A DNA stretch of 39,079 bases from Candidatus Omnitrophota bacterium (GTDB taxonomy: Bacteria; Omnitrophota; Gorgyraeia; 2-01-FULL-45-10). The position numbers were made by a program, and so were the translations under genes. Below, piece after piece: positions 1 through 9,364 of the stretch (positions are counted from its first letter, which is position 1; each line of letters begins with the position of its first letter). Under the pieces are notes generated by a model that searched no databases, was not told the DNA's origin, and was given only the letters and a program-made list of their open reading frames with translations. The stretch spans positions 33,383 to 72,461 of the forward strand of contig PLNN01000020.1 in the NCBI GenBank assembly GCA_003142795.1, given 5' to 3'.

Positions 1-536
1 TGAAAACCGTATTTTCTTATGCCGTATTTTTTGTAATATTCCAGCGGAAGGCCGTATAAAAAAGCCTCAGGTTTCATCGTCTGATGGAACGAGGTATCAA
101 AGACCGCAACCTGAGGAATATTTTTAAGGACTCTCAGGCAGGCTTTTATGCCTAAAAGAGAAGGCGGATTGTGCAGTGGCGCGAGCTCGCTGAATTTCTC
201 TATAGACCTTATGACTTTTTCGGTTATAAGCGTCGATTCCTTGAACTCTTCGCCGCCGTGCACAACACGATGACCTATTCCGATTATATCGCTCTTTGAG
301 CCTATGACGCCATGGCGCTTATCGGACAATATATCGATGATGATCTCTATCGCGATGTAGTGGTCTCTGCACGGAATTTTTTTATGCAGGACCTTGCCGT
401 TTAACTGGTGCCTCAGGCTTGAGCCGGACTGGCCTATACGTTCGACGACACCTCTGGCCAGGGACCGATTCTCGCCCATATCGAATAACTGATATTTAGC
501 GGAAGAGCTTCCGCAATTTATAACTAAAATAAACAT
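1..536 (-). CDS. ackA: Acetate kinase, N-terminal part (runs off the left edge)
   Basis: Minus-strand translation from ATG at 536: MFILVINCGSSSAKYQLFDMGENRSLARGVVERIG...IGHRVVHGGEEF...APLHNPPSLLGI...VAVFDTSFHQTM, the acetate kinase signature; start overlaps the pta stop (TAATG). Confidence 0.95.
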   Translation of the reverse strand, partial: MFILVINCGSSSAKYQLFDMGENRSLARGVVERIGQSGSSLRHQLNGKVLHKKIPCRDHYIAIEIIIDILSDKRHGVIGSKSDIIGIGHRVVHGGEEFKESTLITEKVIRSIEKFSELAPLHNPPSLLGIKACLRVLKNIPQVAVFDTSFHQTMKPEAFLYGLPLEYYKKYGIRKYGF

Positions 537-1519
537 TAAGACCTTATTGCCGTTATTGCCACAGCGTCTATTATGTCATCGACATCACAACCGCGAGAGA
601 GATCGCTGGCGGGTTTCGTAAAACCCATAAGGAGCGGGCCGACTGCCCTGGCCTTAGCAAGCCTCTGTGTCAATTTGTAAGAAATATTTCCCGAATTCAG
701 GTCGGGAAATATTAAAACGTTCGCCTTTCCCGCGACATCGCTGGCCGGGCATTTTATTTTGGCTACCTCCGGCACTATGGCGCTGTCGACCTGGAATTCA
801 CCGTCTATAAGTATATCGGGAGAGATGTTTTTTGCCCTGCTGACCGCCTCTTTGACCTTCTCTACCAGCGGGCCCTCTGCGCTGCCCTTGCTCGAATAGC
901 TTAAGAATGCGACCTTTGGCGTAGTCCCCGACAGTTGCTGAAAAAGGTTGGCGGACAGCACGGCTATCCCGGCAAGCTGCCTTGCGTTCGGTTCAGGATT
1001 GACCCCGCAATCAGCAAATAGGAAGACGCCTTTTTCTCCGTAAGGCGAATCCGGCACCTCCATCAGAAAAGATCCCGCGACAACGCCTATTTTCTTATCT
1101 ATGCTCAAGCATCTGAGCGCGGCCCTGACCGTATCCGCGGTCGTGTGGTTCGCACCGGCCACAAATCCGTCGGCGGCGCCCTGCCTTGTCAGCATCGCGC
1201 CAAAAATAAGATAATCCTTCCTTAAAGCGTCCTTGGCATCTTCGGGCGTCATGCCCTTGGCCTTTCTGAGCTCATAATATGACGCGGCAAATAAATCCGT
1301 ATCTTTATAATTTTCCGGATCGATCAGCTCGAGGTCTTTTATGTTCTTACTCTTTATTTCTTTCTTTAGCTTCTCCTTGCCTATCAGGACTATCCTGGCC
1401 ATTTTGTGGTCCAGTATGTACTCTACGGCTTGAAGAGTTCTTTTATCGTCGCTTTCCGGAAGCACTATTTTCCTGCCGCTCTTTGCGGACCTTTCCCTTA
1501 TTTTCTCGAGAAGACTCAC
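536..1519 (-). CDS. pta: Phosphate acetyltransferase
   Basis: 327-aa ORF (KIVLPESDDKRTLQAVEYIL..., VAGANHTTADTVRAAL, NVLIFPDLNSGNISYKLTQRL); coupled to ackA. Confidence 0.95.
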   Translation of the reverse strand: MSLLEKIRERSAKSGRKIVLPESDDKRTLQAVEYILDHKMARIVLIGKEKLKKEIKSKNIKDLELIDPENYKDTDLFAASYYELRKAKGMTPEDAKDALRKDYLIFGAMLTRQGAADGFVAGANHTTADTVRAALRCLSIDKKIGVVAGSFLMEVPDSPYGEKGVFLFADCGVNPEPNARQLAGIAVLSANLFQQLSGTTPKVAFLSYSSKGSAEGPLVEKVKEAVSRAKNISPDILIDGEFQVDSAIVPEVAKIKCPASDVAGKANVLIFPDLNSGNISYKLTQRLAKARAVGPLLMGFTKPASDLSRGCDVDDIIDAVAITAIRS

Positions 1520-1521
1520 CC

Positions 1522-2019
1522 CTATCTCCTTTTCTTAGATAATTTCTTTTTCAAAGCGGCCTCAGCTTTCTTAGGGATGAAATTACCGACATCCGCGCCG
1601 AGAGTTGCCGCCTCCTTTATAAGTTTACTGGATACGTATGAATAATCCTCGTGAGGCATCATAAATATAGTCTCTATGTCGCCCGCGAGTTTACGGTTCG
1701 TCAATGCCATCTGGAACTCGTATTCGAAATCCGATATCATCCTCAAGCCCCTTATCATCACGTTAGTGCCCATCTTCTTGGCATAATTGACCACGAGGCC
1801 GTCAAAATCATCTATTACCACATTATCCATGCCCTTCACCGCGTCTTCCAGCATTTCAACGCGCTCTTTAACGCTGAACAGGACGCCTTTCGACTTGTTA
1901 TGCGCCACGGCAACGACTACCTTGTCAAATATATTAGCGGCGCGCTTTATAAGGTCGATGTGGCCGTAAGTGACGGGATCGAACGTTCCGGGGTATATTG
2001 CGGTTTTAGTGTGTTTCAT
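1522..2019 (-). CDS. coaD: Pantetheine-phosphate adenylyltransferase
   Basis: AIYPGTFDPVTYGHIDLIKRA and MIRGLRMISDFEYEFQMALTNRKL motifs. Confidence 0.96.
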   Translation of the reverse strand: MKHTKTAIYPGTFDPVTYGHIDLIKRAANIFDKVVVAVAHNKSKGVLFSVKERVEMLEDAVKGMDNVVIDDFDGLVVNYAKKMGTNVMIRGLRMISDFEYEFQMALTNRKLAGDIETIFMMPHEDYSYVSSKLIKEAATLGADVGNFIPKKAEAALKKKLSKKRR

Positions 2020-2570
2020 GCGCCTTTTTTGAATATCGTTATTGCCGTATCGCCGTACATTTTTTCTTTTTCAAGTTTGAGGACTTCGAGGTCTGTTTCG
2101 AGAGAGTCTTTCTTAAAATGTTCAACGATAATTAAAGCATTGGGGGATAATATATCATAATAGTCTAAACATATCAAGCATTTTCTGGCAAGATCCTTGT
2201 AATAAGGCGGGTCGACAAAGACCATATCGAAAACTTCGGCCTCTTTTTCAAGCCTCATAAGCACGGCAAAGACGTTGCCCCTGATTATATCATACTGATA
2301 TTCCTGGATATTAAGAGATTCGATATTCGTCTTTATGGTCCCGGTGCACCTGGAATTAACATCTACGAAGGTAGAGTGGGCCGCTCCCCTCGATATCGCT
2401 TCTAAGCCGGAAGCGCCGCTTCCTGCGAAAAGATCGAGAACTTTCTTTTCGCTTACATCACCGATAATATTGAAGACGGCCTCCCGGACCCTGTCCTGGG
2501 TAGGGCGTATCTCGACTCCTTTGGGCATCTCTATCAGCCTTGACCTATACTCTCCGCCTATTATCCGCAT
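2016..2570 (-). CDS. rsmD: 16S rRNA (guanine(966)-N(2))-methyltransferase RsmD
   Basis: MRIIGGEYRSR...RPTQDRVREAVFNII...VLDLFAGSGASGLEAISRGA...VFVDPPYY; 4-bp overlap with coaD. Confidence 0.94.
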   Translation of the reverse strand: MRIIGGEYRSRLIEMPKGVEIRPTQDRVREAVFNIIGDVSEKKVLDLFAGSGASGLEAISRGAAHSTFVDVNSRCTGTIKTNIESLNIQEYQYDIIRGNVFAVLMRLEKEAEVFDMVFVDPPYYKDLARKCLICLDYYDILSPNALIIVEHFKKDSLETDLEVLKLEKEKMYGDTAITIFKKGA

Positions 2571-2575
2571 AAGTT

Positions 2576-4681
2576 TTAACCCACCCTTATAAGCTCTAAT
2601 TTTCCCTTAAAACGCGAAACCAGCCTTTTCTTCAACGCTCGATGATGCTCTTCGTCAAGGCCTGGGTCTTTTGCCACAAGTTCAAACGCTTCTTTCCTTG
2701 CTATCTCCATTATATCAAAATCTTTCAATATATTCCCGAATCTTATTTCAGGGAGGCCGTGCTGCCGCGTGCCGAAGAACTCACCCGGCCCGCGTATGTC
2801 AAGATCGGCCTCGGCTATCTGAAAACCGTCAAGCGTGCCTTCAACGGCCTTCAGCCTGCGTTCGGCCTCTTCTGTCTTTGGATCTGCCAGTAATATGCAA
2901 TATGATTCGTGTTCGCCTCTTCCGATGCGGCCGCGTAACTGGTGCAGCTGAGCCAACCCGAACCTATCGGCATTCTCCACCAGCATCACCGAAGCATTCG
3001 GAACATCGATACCGACCTCTATGACTACTGTCGACACCAGAACATCGATCTTCCCTTTTTTAAAATCTTTCATCACCTTATCTTTTTTCTGTGAATTCAT
3101 CCTACCGTGCAACAATCCAACTGTATAATTTGAAAATATCTCATCCTTGAATTTTTTGAATGTCCCAACAGCGTCTTGCCTTCCATCTTCCATCATCCCT
3201 CTTCCATCGTCCTTCATCTCTCTTCTCTCTATCAACGGACACACCACATACGCCTGCCTGCCCTTCTCTAATTCTTCCTTTATAAAATCATAGATTTCTT
3301 TGCGCTTCTCTTCTTCAACCCAATAAGTGACTATGGGCTTTCTTCCTTTGGGCATCTCTTTGATAACAGATACGTCAAGATCGCCATAAACCGTAAGCGC
3401 CAAAGTCCTGGGAATAGGCGTCGCGGTCATGACAAGTATGTGCGGATTATAGCCTTTTTGTTTCAGGATCGCCCTCTGTGTCACGCCAAATTTATGCTGT
3501 TCGTCAACTACGGCAAGGCCGAGTTTTTTGAATTCGACCGATTCCTGTATTATGGCATGTGTGCCCACCACGATATTTATCTTTCCCGATTTAATATCAC
3601 CGTAAATGACCAATCGCCGCTTCTCGTCTATTCCGCCGATAAGCAATTCTACATTAATGCCGAGCGGCATCAGCAATTCGCTCAATACTATAAAATGCTG
3701 CCTGGCCAATACCTCGGTCGGCGCCATTATCACGCCCTGAAATCCGTTCTGGACAGTCAGCGCCAGAGCGTAGGCCGCGACAACGGTCTTGCCGCTCCCT
3801 ACATCCCCTTCTAAAAGCCTGTTCATCGGCCTGGAAGACGACATGTCACGCTCGATATCTGAAATCGCTTTCTTCTGGCCCTCGGTCAGCTCGAAGGTCA
3901 ACGCCGCTTTGAACGAGGCCGCAAAACCTGCTTCGATCTTATGGTTCAAGCCTTCTTCAGCTTTCAATCCTCTCTTCTTGATCGCGAGCGCAAGCTGCAA
4001 AGTAAAAAATTCCTCAAAAACTATTCTCCTGTAGGCCTTTTCCAGGTTCGGAAAGCTTACGGGAAAATGTATATTTTTTATCGCGAACTTTATGTCGACG
4101 AGCTTTTCACGCGCCTTAAGATACGTCGGAAGCGTTTCATCTAAAGCGCCCTGGCATTTCGATATCGCGGCGTCCGTCAGGGTTCTTAAATATCTTTGCG
4201 TGATCCCGCCCGTAAGAGGATATACGGGCACTATCCTCCCCATATTGAGCGAGTCAACCTCGCCAACTTTAAATATTTCGTATTCCGGCTGTATCATCTG
4301 CAACTTATCGTAAAGCTCGACTTTACCGTATAAAACTATTTTGTCGCCTTTTTTAAAATAATCTTTCAGATACGGCTGGTTGAACCACGCCGCATGTATA
4401 ATGCCCGTGCGGTCGTTGATAGCCATTTGAAAGACCCTGTGCCGCGCCTTGGTCAGTCTGGAAGTCAATGTGATTATTTCGCCCTGGATAGTTTGATGCT
4501 CGCCGATCTTCAGGTCTCTTACGGCGGTAAAATTCGACCTGTCTTCGTATCTGGCAGGAAGGTAATACAAAATATCCTCGGCAGTCTGAAGACCGAGCTT
4601 GGATAGAAGCTCTCCCCTTTTGGGGCCTACGCCTTTAAAATATCTGACGGGCGTCTTTAATAAATTATTTTTCTCTTGCAT
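2576..4681 (-). CDS. recG: ATP-dependent DNA helicase RecG
   Basis: 701 aa; LEGDVGSGKTVVAAYAL, VVDEQHKFGVTQRAIL, ATPIPRTLALTVYGDLD, QLRGRIGRGEHESYCIL. Contains a heptamer-repeat tract (3180-3228). Confidence 0.96.
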   Translation of the reverse strand: MQEKNNLLKTPVRYFKGVGPKRGELLSKLGLQTAEDILYYLPARYEDRSNFTAVRDLKIGEHQTIQGEIITLTSRLTKARHRVFQMAINDRTGIIHAAWFNQPYLKDYFKKGDKIVLYGKVELYDKLQMIQPEYEIFKVGEVDSLNMGRIVPVYPLTGGITQRYLRTLTDAAISKCQGALDETLPTYLKAREKLVDIKFAIKNIHFPVSFPNLEKAYRRIVFEEFFTLQLALAIKKRGLKAEEGLNHKIEAGFAASFKAALTFELTEGQKKAISDIERDMSSSRPMNRLLEGDVGSGKTVVAAYALALTVQNGFQGVIMAPTEVLARQHFIVLSELLMPLGINVELLIGGIDEKRRLVIYGDIKSGKINIVVGTHAIIQESVEFKKLGLAVVDEQHKFGVTQRAILKQKGYNPHILVMTATPIPRTLALTVYGDLDVSVIKEMPKGRKPIVTYWVEEEKRKEIYDFIKEELEKGRQAYVVCPLIERREMKDDGRGMMEDGRQDAVGTFKKFKDEIFSNYTVGLLHGRMNSQKKDKVMKDFKKGKIDVLVSTVVIEVGIDVPNASVMLVENADRFGLAQLHQLRGRIGRGEHESYCILLADPKTEEAERRLKAVEGTLDGFQIAEADLDIRGPGEFFGTRQHGLPEIRFGNILKDFDIMEIARKEAFELVAKDPGLDEEHHRALKKRLVSRFKGKLELIRVG
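3180..3228. repeat. Seven degenerate 7-bp units inside recG (plus-strand consensus CTTCCAT)
   Basis: Contiguous CTTCCAT CTTCCAT CATCCCT CTTCCAT CGTCCTT CATCTCT CTTCTCT; encodes part of ERREMKDDGRGMMEDGRQ in the segment between ...YVVCPLIE and VGLLHGRM. Confidence 0.8.
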
Positions 4682-4729
4682 CTATCTTCTGCCTATGTTA
4701 GTATAACTGCCTAAAACGGAGTAACTAAA

Positions 4730-4960
4730 ATGTCAAAAATTTGCAAGATCTGCGGTAAAAAACCTGTTGCCGGAAGGACCATCGTCCGCCGGGGATTGGC
4801 AAAGAAAAAAGGCGGCGTAGGACAAAAGATAACAGGCATCACTCCGCGTCGTTTCTTACCTAACCTGAAGAACGTCCGCGCGCTGGTAAACGGCGTCCCG
4901 ATGAGGATACGCGTTTGCGTCAAGTGTCTTAAGGCCGGCAAGGTCATAAAAGCAGTTTAA
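4730..4960 (+). CDS. rpmB: 50S ribosomal protein L28
   Basis: 76 aa; MSKICKICGKKPVAGRTIVRRGLAKKKGGVGQKITGITPRRFLPNLKNVRA..., L28 family; upstream GGAG. Confidence 0.93.
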   Translation: MSKICKICGKKPVAGRTIVRRGLAKKKGGVGQKITGITPRRFLPNLKNVRALVNGVPMRIRVCVKCLKAGKVIKAV

Positions 4961-4973
4961 TTCTAACATAAAA

Positions 4974-5014
4974 AATTAGGGACAGCTACTATTTTTGGAG
5001 CAGCTGTCCCAATT
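4974..5014. terminator. Hairpin between convergent rpmB and the beta-helix gene; possible bidirectional terminator or REP-like element
   Basis: GGGACAGCT (4979-4987) and AGCTGTCCC (5002-5010) perfect 9-bp stem, 14-nt loop, flanking AATT/AATT extension with one bulged A. Confidence 0.6.
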
Positions 5015-5036
5015 GTTTTGTCTGGTCGTTTTGCCG

Positions 5037-7052
5037 TTACTTTTTCTTCGTTGTCTCTAGTGTAGTGGATAGCTTCTTCGTGAAGTCCTGCAACATGCTC
5101 TTCATGCTCTCTTCGAGTTTCTTCTTATTGGGCTCAACGTATTGCTCTCTATATTTGGCTTCCTGCTGGAGGATGTATTCTTCCTCGAACGTCCTTTTCT
5201 CTTTTGCCTTTAGCTTTTCTATGATCCTGTCTATCTGGCTTGGAGGAAGCTTTTCAAGCTCTTTCTGCAATGGGTTCTTCTGCAATACGTTACTCGTATA
5301 CAGGGCCTCGGAGTTCTTCTCTATTATCTTCTTCACTTCATCATAATAGGGCTTTGTAGCTTCATTATATTCGAGCATTATCTTACTCTTTGCAGTGTCA
5401 AGGTTGGAAAAGATATTTTTTATATTGGCCAGGTCGCCTTCCTTTAATAGGTCGGGTATGGCCTGGGCTAAAAGGATATTGGCTACTGCCTGTAAGAGCT
5501 CATCAGTTGCCTTTTTAAGCTCAGGGTTAGCGTTGGCATCTTTTCCGATCACTTCATCCATATCTTTCACGAGGCTGGCTGCTATATCTATTACAGCCTT
5601 CTGGTCGTCTGTGGGGTTGGCAAGGCTGGACATAAGGGCCGTGGTGGATCCCGGCTCACGGCTACTGATGTCACCTAAAGAAACCGGCAATGCGGATTGA
5701 TCAAGGGATTTTTCGACAACATTAACAGGCGCGCCATACGATAGACCTCCGCTCATATCCAGCAAATTTTTCTTTTCAATAGCTGCTTTTAATGCCTCGC
5801 CTAGCCCTTTTTTAGTATTGTCGGAATTTTCTTTTCCGTAAGTGCTCCGCCCTGCAAAGTCTATGTATTCATTATTGTAATATGGCGAATTAGATAAAGA
5901 TCCGATAATATTTGTCAAAGTGCTTTCGTTGTTAAAGGCTGCTGTGTTTTCCGGGATAGGCGTCTCGGCGCGGCTTGTAATTATTGACGCAGTAGGGTAA
6001 CTCTGTGTGAAATAATCGCCATCGGAAGTTATCGTAACTGCGCCGGAGGCCGCTGAAAAGCCAGGTGCATAATAGTTATTATTCGTGGAAGTGACGACTG
6101 TGAGAGGTCCGTTCGGACGTGAAACAAGCGTTGGCGCACCGTTAACGATCTCCATGCCGTAGACATAGCGTGGTCCTTGGGCGCGGAACGCTGTCGGTGC
6201 GTTGAACGTATTATGGTCGAATTCCACATTGGAAAAAGCCATGTTCACCGCTCCCAAAGAATTGTTATTTATAATATTGTTTCTAAGTGTTAGGCTGGAT
6301 GAGTCTGTGATATTCACAGTATAGTCACCCGATGAAGTTATGGTAAAACCGTCGATTTCTGTGGGATCGCTAATATTGGATACCGTTAAACCTTCTATTG
6401 TAGTACGGTTGCCGATCAGATTCCTTTGCCCGCTCTCGTCGTACCCGCCGTAGAGACTGACCCCATCAATAGCGGATATCTGTTCATTGTACTCACCACC
6501 TCTTACAATGATCTTATCGCCGCTCTTAGCTACACCAAGTGCATCTTCTATGGTGGCTGTCCCTACATTATTAAATCCGGCGTAGAAATTCCTCACGCCT
6601 TCAAATACTTCCGAGCCCAGACGCGCACCTTCGTGCCATTCATTCCCGCTAGTATCGAGTTTATTATCTCCTGTTCCTATAGCTACATTATGTGCCGAAT
6701 CGACAAACTGGAACGTATTGCCTGCCGCTAAGACCTGCGGGCGGTTGGTGGCGCCTGTCTTTTGCTGCAAAACAGGGTTAGCGATCTGCTGCGCCGGCGC
6801 CTGCTCTTCCGTCTTGCGGCCTAGCTTATCTTTAAGAAAGTCTAGTGTGGATTCAAAAAACCCTTTTTCTTTATAGTTCGGCAGGTTTACCTTTAAGAAA
6901 CTATCCGCCTGATATTTCGCCGCATTTATATAGCCGGGGCTGAAGGTATAGGAGCTTTCTTGCGAGAGCCTGTCGGCCTTGTCCTCGGCAATAGAAAGAC
7001 ATGGTATTGCAAATGCCAGCGCAAAAATTAGTATTATTATTAGCTTTTTCAT
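5037..7052 (-). CDS. Secreted beta-helix-like repeat protein (paralog of 7063-9135)
   Basis: 671 aa; signal peptide MKKLIIILIFALAFAIPCLSIA; central IEGLTVSNISDPTEIDGFTITSSGDYTVNITDSSSLTLRNNIINNN resembles right-handed parallel beta-helix coils; helical Lys/Glu-rich C terminus. Confidence 0.8.
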   Translation of the reverse strand: MKKLIIILIFALAFAIPCLSIAEDKADRLSQESSYTFSPGYINAAKYQADSFLKVNLPNYKEKGFFESTLDFLKDKLGRKTEEQAPAQQIANPVLQQKTGATNRPQVLAAGNTFQFVDSAHNVAIGTGDNKLDTSGNEWHEGARLGSEVFEGVRNFYAGFNNVGTATIEDALGVAKSGDKIIVRGGEYNEQISAIDGVSLYGGYDESGQRNLIGNRTTIEGLTVSNISDPTEIDGFTITSSGDYTVNITDSSSLTLRNNIINNNSLGAVNMAFSNVEFDHNTFNAPTAFRAQGPRYVYGMEIVNGAPTLVSRPNGPLTVVTSTNNNYYAPGFSAASGAVTITSDGDYFTQSYPTASIITSRAETPIPENTAAFNNESTLTNIIGSLSNSPYYNNEYIDFAGRSTYGKENSDNTKKGLGEALKAAIEKKNLLDMSGGLSYGAPVNVVEKSLDQSALPVSLGDISSREPGSTTALMSSLANPTDDQKAVIDIAASLVKDMDEVIGKDANANPELKKATDELLQAVANILLAQAIPDLLKEGDLANIKNIFSNLDTAKSKIMLEYNEATKPYYDEVKKIIEKNSEALYTSNVLQKNPLQKELEKLPPSQIDRIIEKLKAKEKRTFEEEYILQQEAKYREQYVEPNKKKLEESMKSMLQDFTKKLSTTLETTKKK

Positions 7053-7062
7053 AACATTCTTC

Positions 7063-9135
7063 TTACTTTTTTTTCGTTGTCTCCAGTGTTGTGGATAGCT
7101 TCTTCGTGAAGTCCTGCAGCATGCTCTTCATACTTTCTTCGAGCTTCTTCTTATTGGGTTCAATGTATCGCTGTCTGTATTTGGCTTCCTGCTGGAGGAT
7201 GTACTCTTCCTCTGCGGTCCTCTTCTCTTTTGCTTTGAGCTTCTCTATGATCCTGTCTATCTGGCTCGGAGGAAGCATCTCAAGCTCTTTCTGTAACGGG
7301 TTCTTCTGTAACACGTTACTCGCATAGAGAGCCTCTGAGTTCTTCTCTATTATCTTCTTTACTTCATCATAATAGGGCTTTGTAGCATCGTTATACTCGA
7401 GTATTATCTTACTCTTTGCCGTATCGAGGTTAGAGAAGATGTTCTTTATATTGTACAGGTCGCCTTCCTTTAACAGGTCTGGTATGGCCTGGGCTAAAAG
7501 GATATTGGCTACTGCCTGTAAGAGCTCATCGGTTGCCTTTTTAAGCTCAGGGTTGGCGTTGGCATCTTTTTCTAGGTTATCCATATCCGTCAAGAGCTTT
7601 GTCGTTTCATCTATCACGGTCTTCTGGTCGTCGGTGGGGTTAGAGATGATCTTGGATAATGTCTTGGCCGCATCCATGGCCTGCTGTTCCGCGGTCGTCC
7701 CCTTGAGGCCGTTATCCTGTATCGCCTTATTCACTATTTTACTTAATAGCGCCGGATCCAATTCGCCTCCGCCTTTGGAGGATAGACTGTCTCCTTTGAG
7801 CAGATCTTTAAACATAGAACCCACGGCGCCTGGATCAGTGCTGGCAATGCTTGCAGCGTTGTAGGCATTCGTATACAGGCTCTGGTCATTATATTTATTG
7901 TACACATATTGGGAAGTCAAGATTGTCGGAGCTGAAGAACCTGTATAAGGCGAACTGGAATATGTAGTTATAGCAGGTCCGTTCATATCGCCATTCAATA
8001 CATTTGGTCCACCTGCAAAACCGTTAAATATAAAATTCTGCGATGGATTTGTCCCTCCATTAAAATAATCATTCGTTGAATAAAAAGCGTAGGGTGATCT
8101 GGGAATATAAGTTTCTATTGCTGCGCTTCCATAAAAGTTATTATCTGACGAATGTATGTCTGCGTTTTCTATTACCGGCCCATGCACGGTGTCCGTAAAA
8201 TTATTGCCGTTAAGCGTGAGACTGCATCCATGGCTCTCGAAAAGTGAATTAAAGATATTATTTTCAAAAGTTATATTTCCTCCGCCTTCTGCGTCAAACC
8301 AGTCGTTAAAAGTGTTATTGCTGAAATCTAAACCGGTCTGGGACCAAATAGCTACCGGATCCTGGAAAATAAACCCGTTTATTTTTGCATCGGACGTGCT
8401 TATGGTAACTCCCTCCAGATATGTCGAATTATTGCTAATATCCCTTTCCCCCGTGTCATTATAACCGCCATATAGATTGACGGCCTTATCTATTAACACC
8501 CCATTTGGATAGCCATACATGTCTCCTTTTACTATTATAGTGTCGCCAGCATTCGCGATGTTGAGCGCATCACCAATATTACCCATCCCGGTCCCTACAG
8601 TATCCCCTTCAAAGGAGCCGGCATATATGAATCTTACGTCGTTATCACCTATACGCAATATCTCGGACACCATTCTGCCGTCATATCCTGCATCTGTGCT
8701 AAGGACACCATTGATGTCACGCTTATCATTTCCCTTGCCTATCGGCACATTAAACTGAGTAGACTGGGTCACAATTGTCGCGTTGATTACCTTAGCCGGT
8801 GTTTGAGTGGTATTGACGCTGCCTGTCTTCATTTGCAGGACGGGATTAGCGACCTGCTGCGCCGGCGCCTGTTCCTCTGTCTTACGGCCTAATTTATTTT
8901 TCACAAAGTCCATGGCAGATTCAAAAAATCCCTTCTCTTTATAATCCGGCATATTTACCTTTAAATAGCTATCAGCCTGATATTTGGCCGCATTGATATA
9001 GCCCGGGCTAAAGGTATAAGAACTATCCTGGGAAAGCTTGTCCGATTTGTCCTCACCATATGCAAAGCATAAAGAAGTCCCTGCCACCAAGAATAGGATT
9101 GTTCCTGTGATCAGCATAGCCTTTAAGGTTTTCAT
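7063..9135 (-). CDS. Secreted beta-helix-like repeat protein, riboswitch-proximal paralog
   Basis: 690 aa; signal peptide; central INGFIFQDPVAIWSQTGLDFSNNTFNDWFDAEGGGNITFENNIFNS; N and C termini nearly identical to the 5037-7052 product; SD AAGGAG upstream of the ATG. Confidence 0.82.
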   Translation of the reverse strand: MKTLKAMLITGTILFLVAGTSLCFAYGEDKSDKLSQDSSYTFSPGYINAAKYQADSYLKVNMPDYKEKGFFESAMDFVKNKLGRKTEEQAPAQQVANPVLQMKTGSVNTTQTPAKVINATIVTQSTQFNVPIGKGNDKRDINGVLSTDAGYDGRMVSEILRIGDNDVRFIYAGSFEGDTVGTGMGNIGDALNIANAGDTIIVKGDMYGYPNGVLIDKAVNLYGGYNDTGERDISNNSTYLEGVTISTSDAKINGFIFQDPVAIWSQTGLDFSNNTFNDWFDAEGGGNITFENNIFNSLFESHGCSLTLNGNNFTDTVHGPVIENADIHSSDNNFYGSAAIETYIPRSPYAFYSTNDYFNGGTNPSQNFIFNGFAGGPNVLNGDMNGPAITTYSSSPYTGSSAPTILTSQYVYNKYNDQSLYTNAYNAASIASTDPGAVGSMFKDLLKGDSLSSKGGGELDPALLSKIVNKAIQDNGLKGTTAEQQAMDAAKTLSKIISNPTDDQKTVIDETTKLLTDMDNLEKDANANPELKKATDELLQAVANILLAQAIPDLLKEGDLYNIKNIFSNLDTAKSKIILEYNDATKPYYDEVKKIIEKNSEALYASNVLQKNPLQKELEMLPPSQIDRIIEKLKAKEKRTAEEEYILQQEAKYRQRYIEPNKKKLEESMKSMLQDFTKKLSTTLETTKKK

Positions 9136-9166
9136 TTCAGTTTCTCCTTAAGTTGCGACCTAACAC

Positions 9167-9199
9167 AAAAAACCTATTCACGCCATTATATGAATAGGT
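9167..9199 (-). terminator. Intrinsic terminator (riboswitch expression platform)
   Basis: Minus strand ACCTATTCA-tataatggcg-TGAATAGGTTTTTT: 9-bp stem followed by T6, just upstream of the SD of the 7063-9135 gene. Confidence 0.88.
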
Positions 9200-9204
9200 C
9201 CGCT

Positions 9205-9300
9205 TAAGCTTCGGCAACTGACTGCCATGTCCTCTTCTTTAGGGGGAGTTAGGCTCATAGCTTTGCGACCCATTCTTTCGAATGGTGTGCCTTTATCGTT
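9205..9300 (-). ncRNA. Cyclic di-GMP-I (GEMM-I) riboswitch aptamer
   Basis: Minus strand AAAGGCACACCATTCGAAAGAATGGGTCGCAAAGCTATGAGCCTAACTCCCCCTAAAGAAGAGGACATGGCAGTCAGTTGCCGAAGC. Matches GEMM-I hallmarks: CCATTCGAAAGAATGG GAAA-tetraloop hairpin, CGCAAAGC core with the intercalating A, GTTGCCGAAGC 3' half. Confidence 0.92.
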
Positions 9301-9310
9301 CTCTATCACA

Positions 9311-9354
9311 AGTATACACTATTTTAGTATAATGAGAAGTGTGTGAATTGTAAC
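9311..9354 (-). promoter_or_regulatory. Putative promoter of the riboswitch transcript
   Basis: Two TATACT -10-like hexamers on the minus strand (9311-9316 and 9326-9331); -35 boxes are weak (GTTACA at 9349-9354 for the distal one). Confidence 0.4.
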
Positions 9355-9364
9355 TTTTTCATAG

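Noticed and set aside
1651-2160. 169-aa plus-strand ORF over coaD/rsmD
   Set aside because: Antisense to two well-conserved genes, no domain, composition typical of a shadow frame. The same reasoning rejects the other plus-strand ORFs except rpmB and XRE-cupin.
4711-4947. 78-aa minus-strand ORF over rpmB
   Set aside because: Shadow of the conserved L28 coding sequence.
9205-9300. cGAMP-specific (GEMM-Ib) interpretation of the riboswitch
   Set aside because: The position matching Vc2 G20 appears to be G, not A; alignment was by eye, so binding data would be needed.
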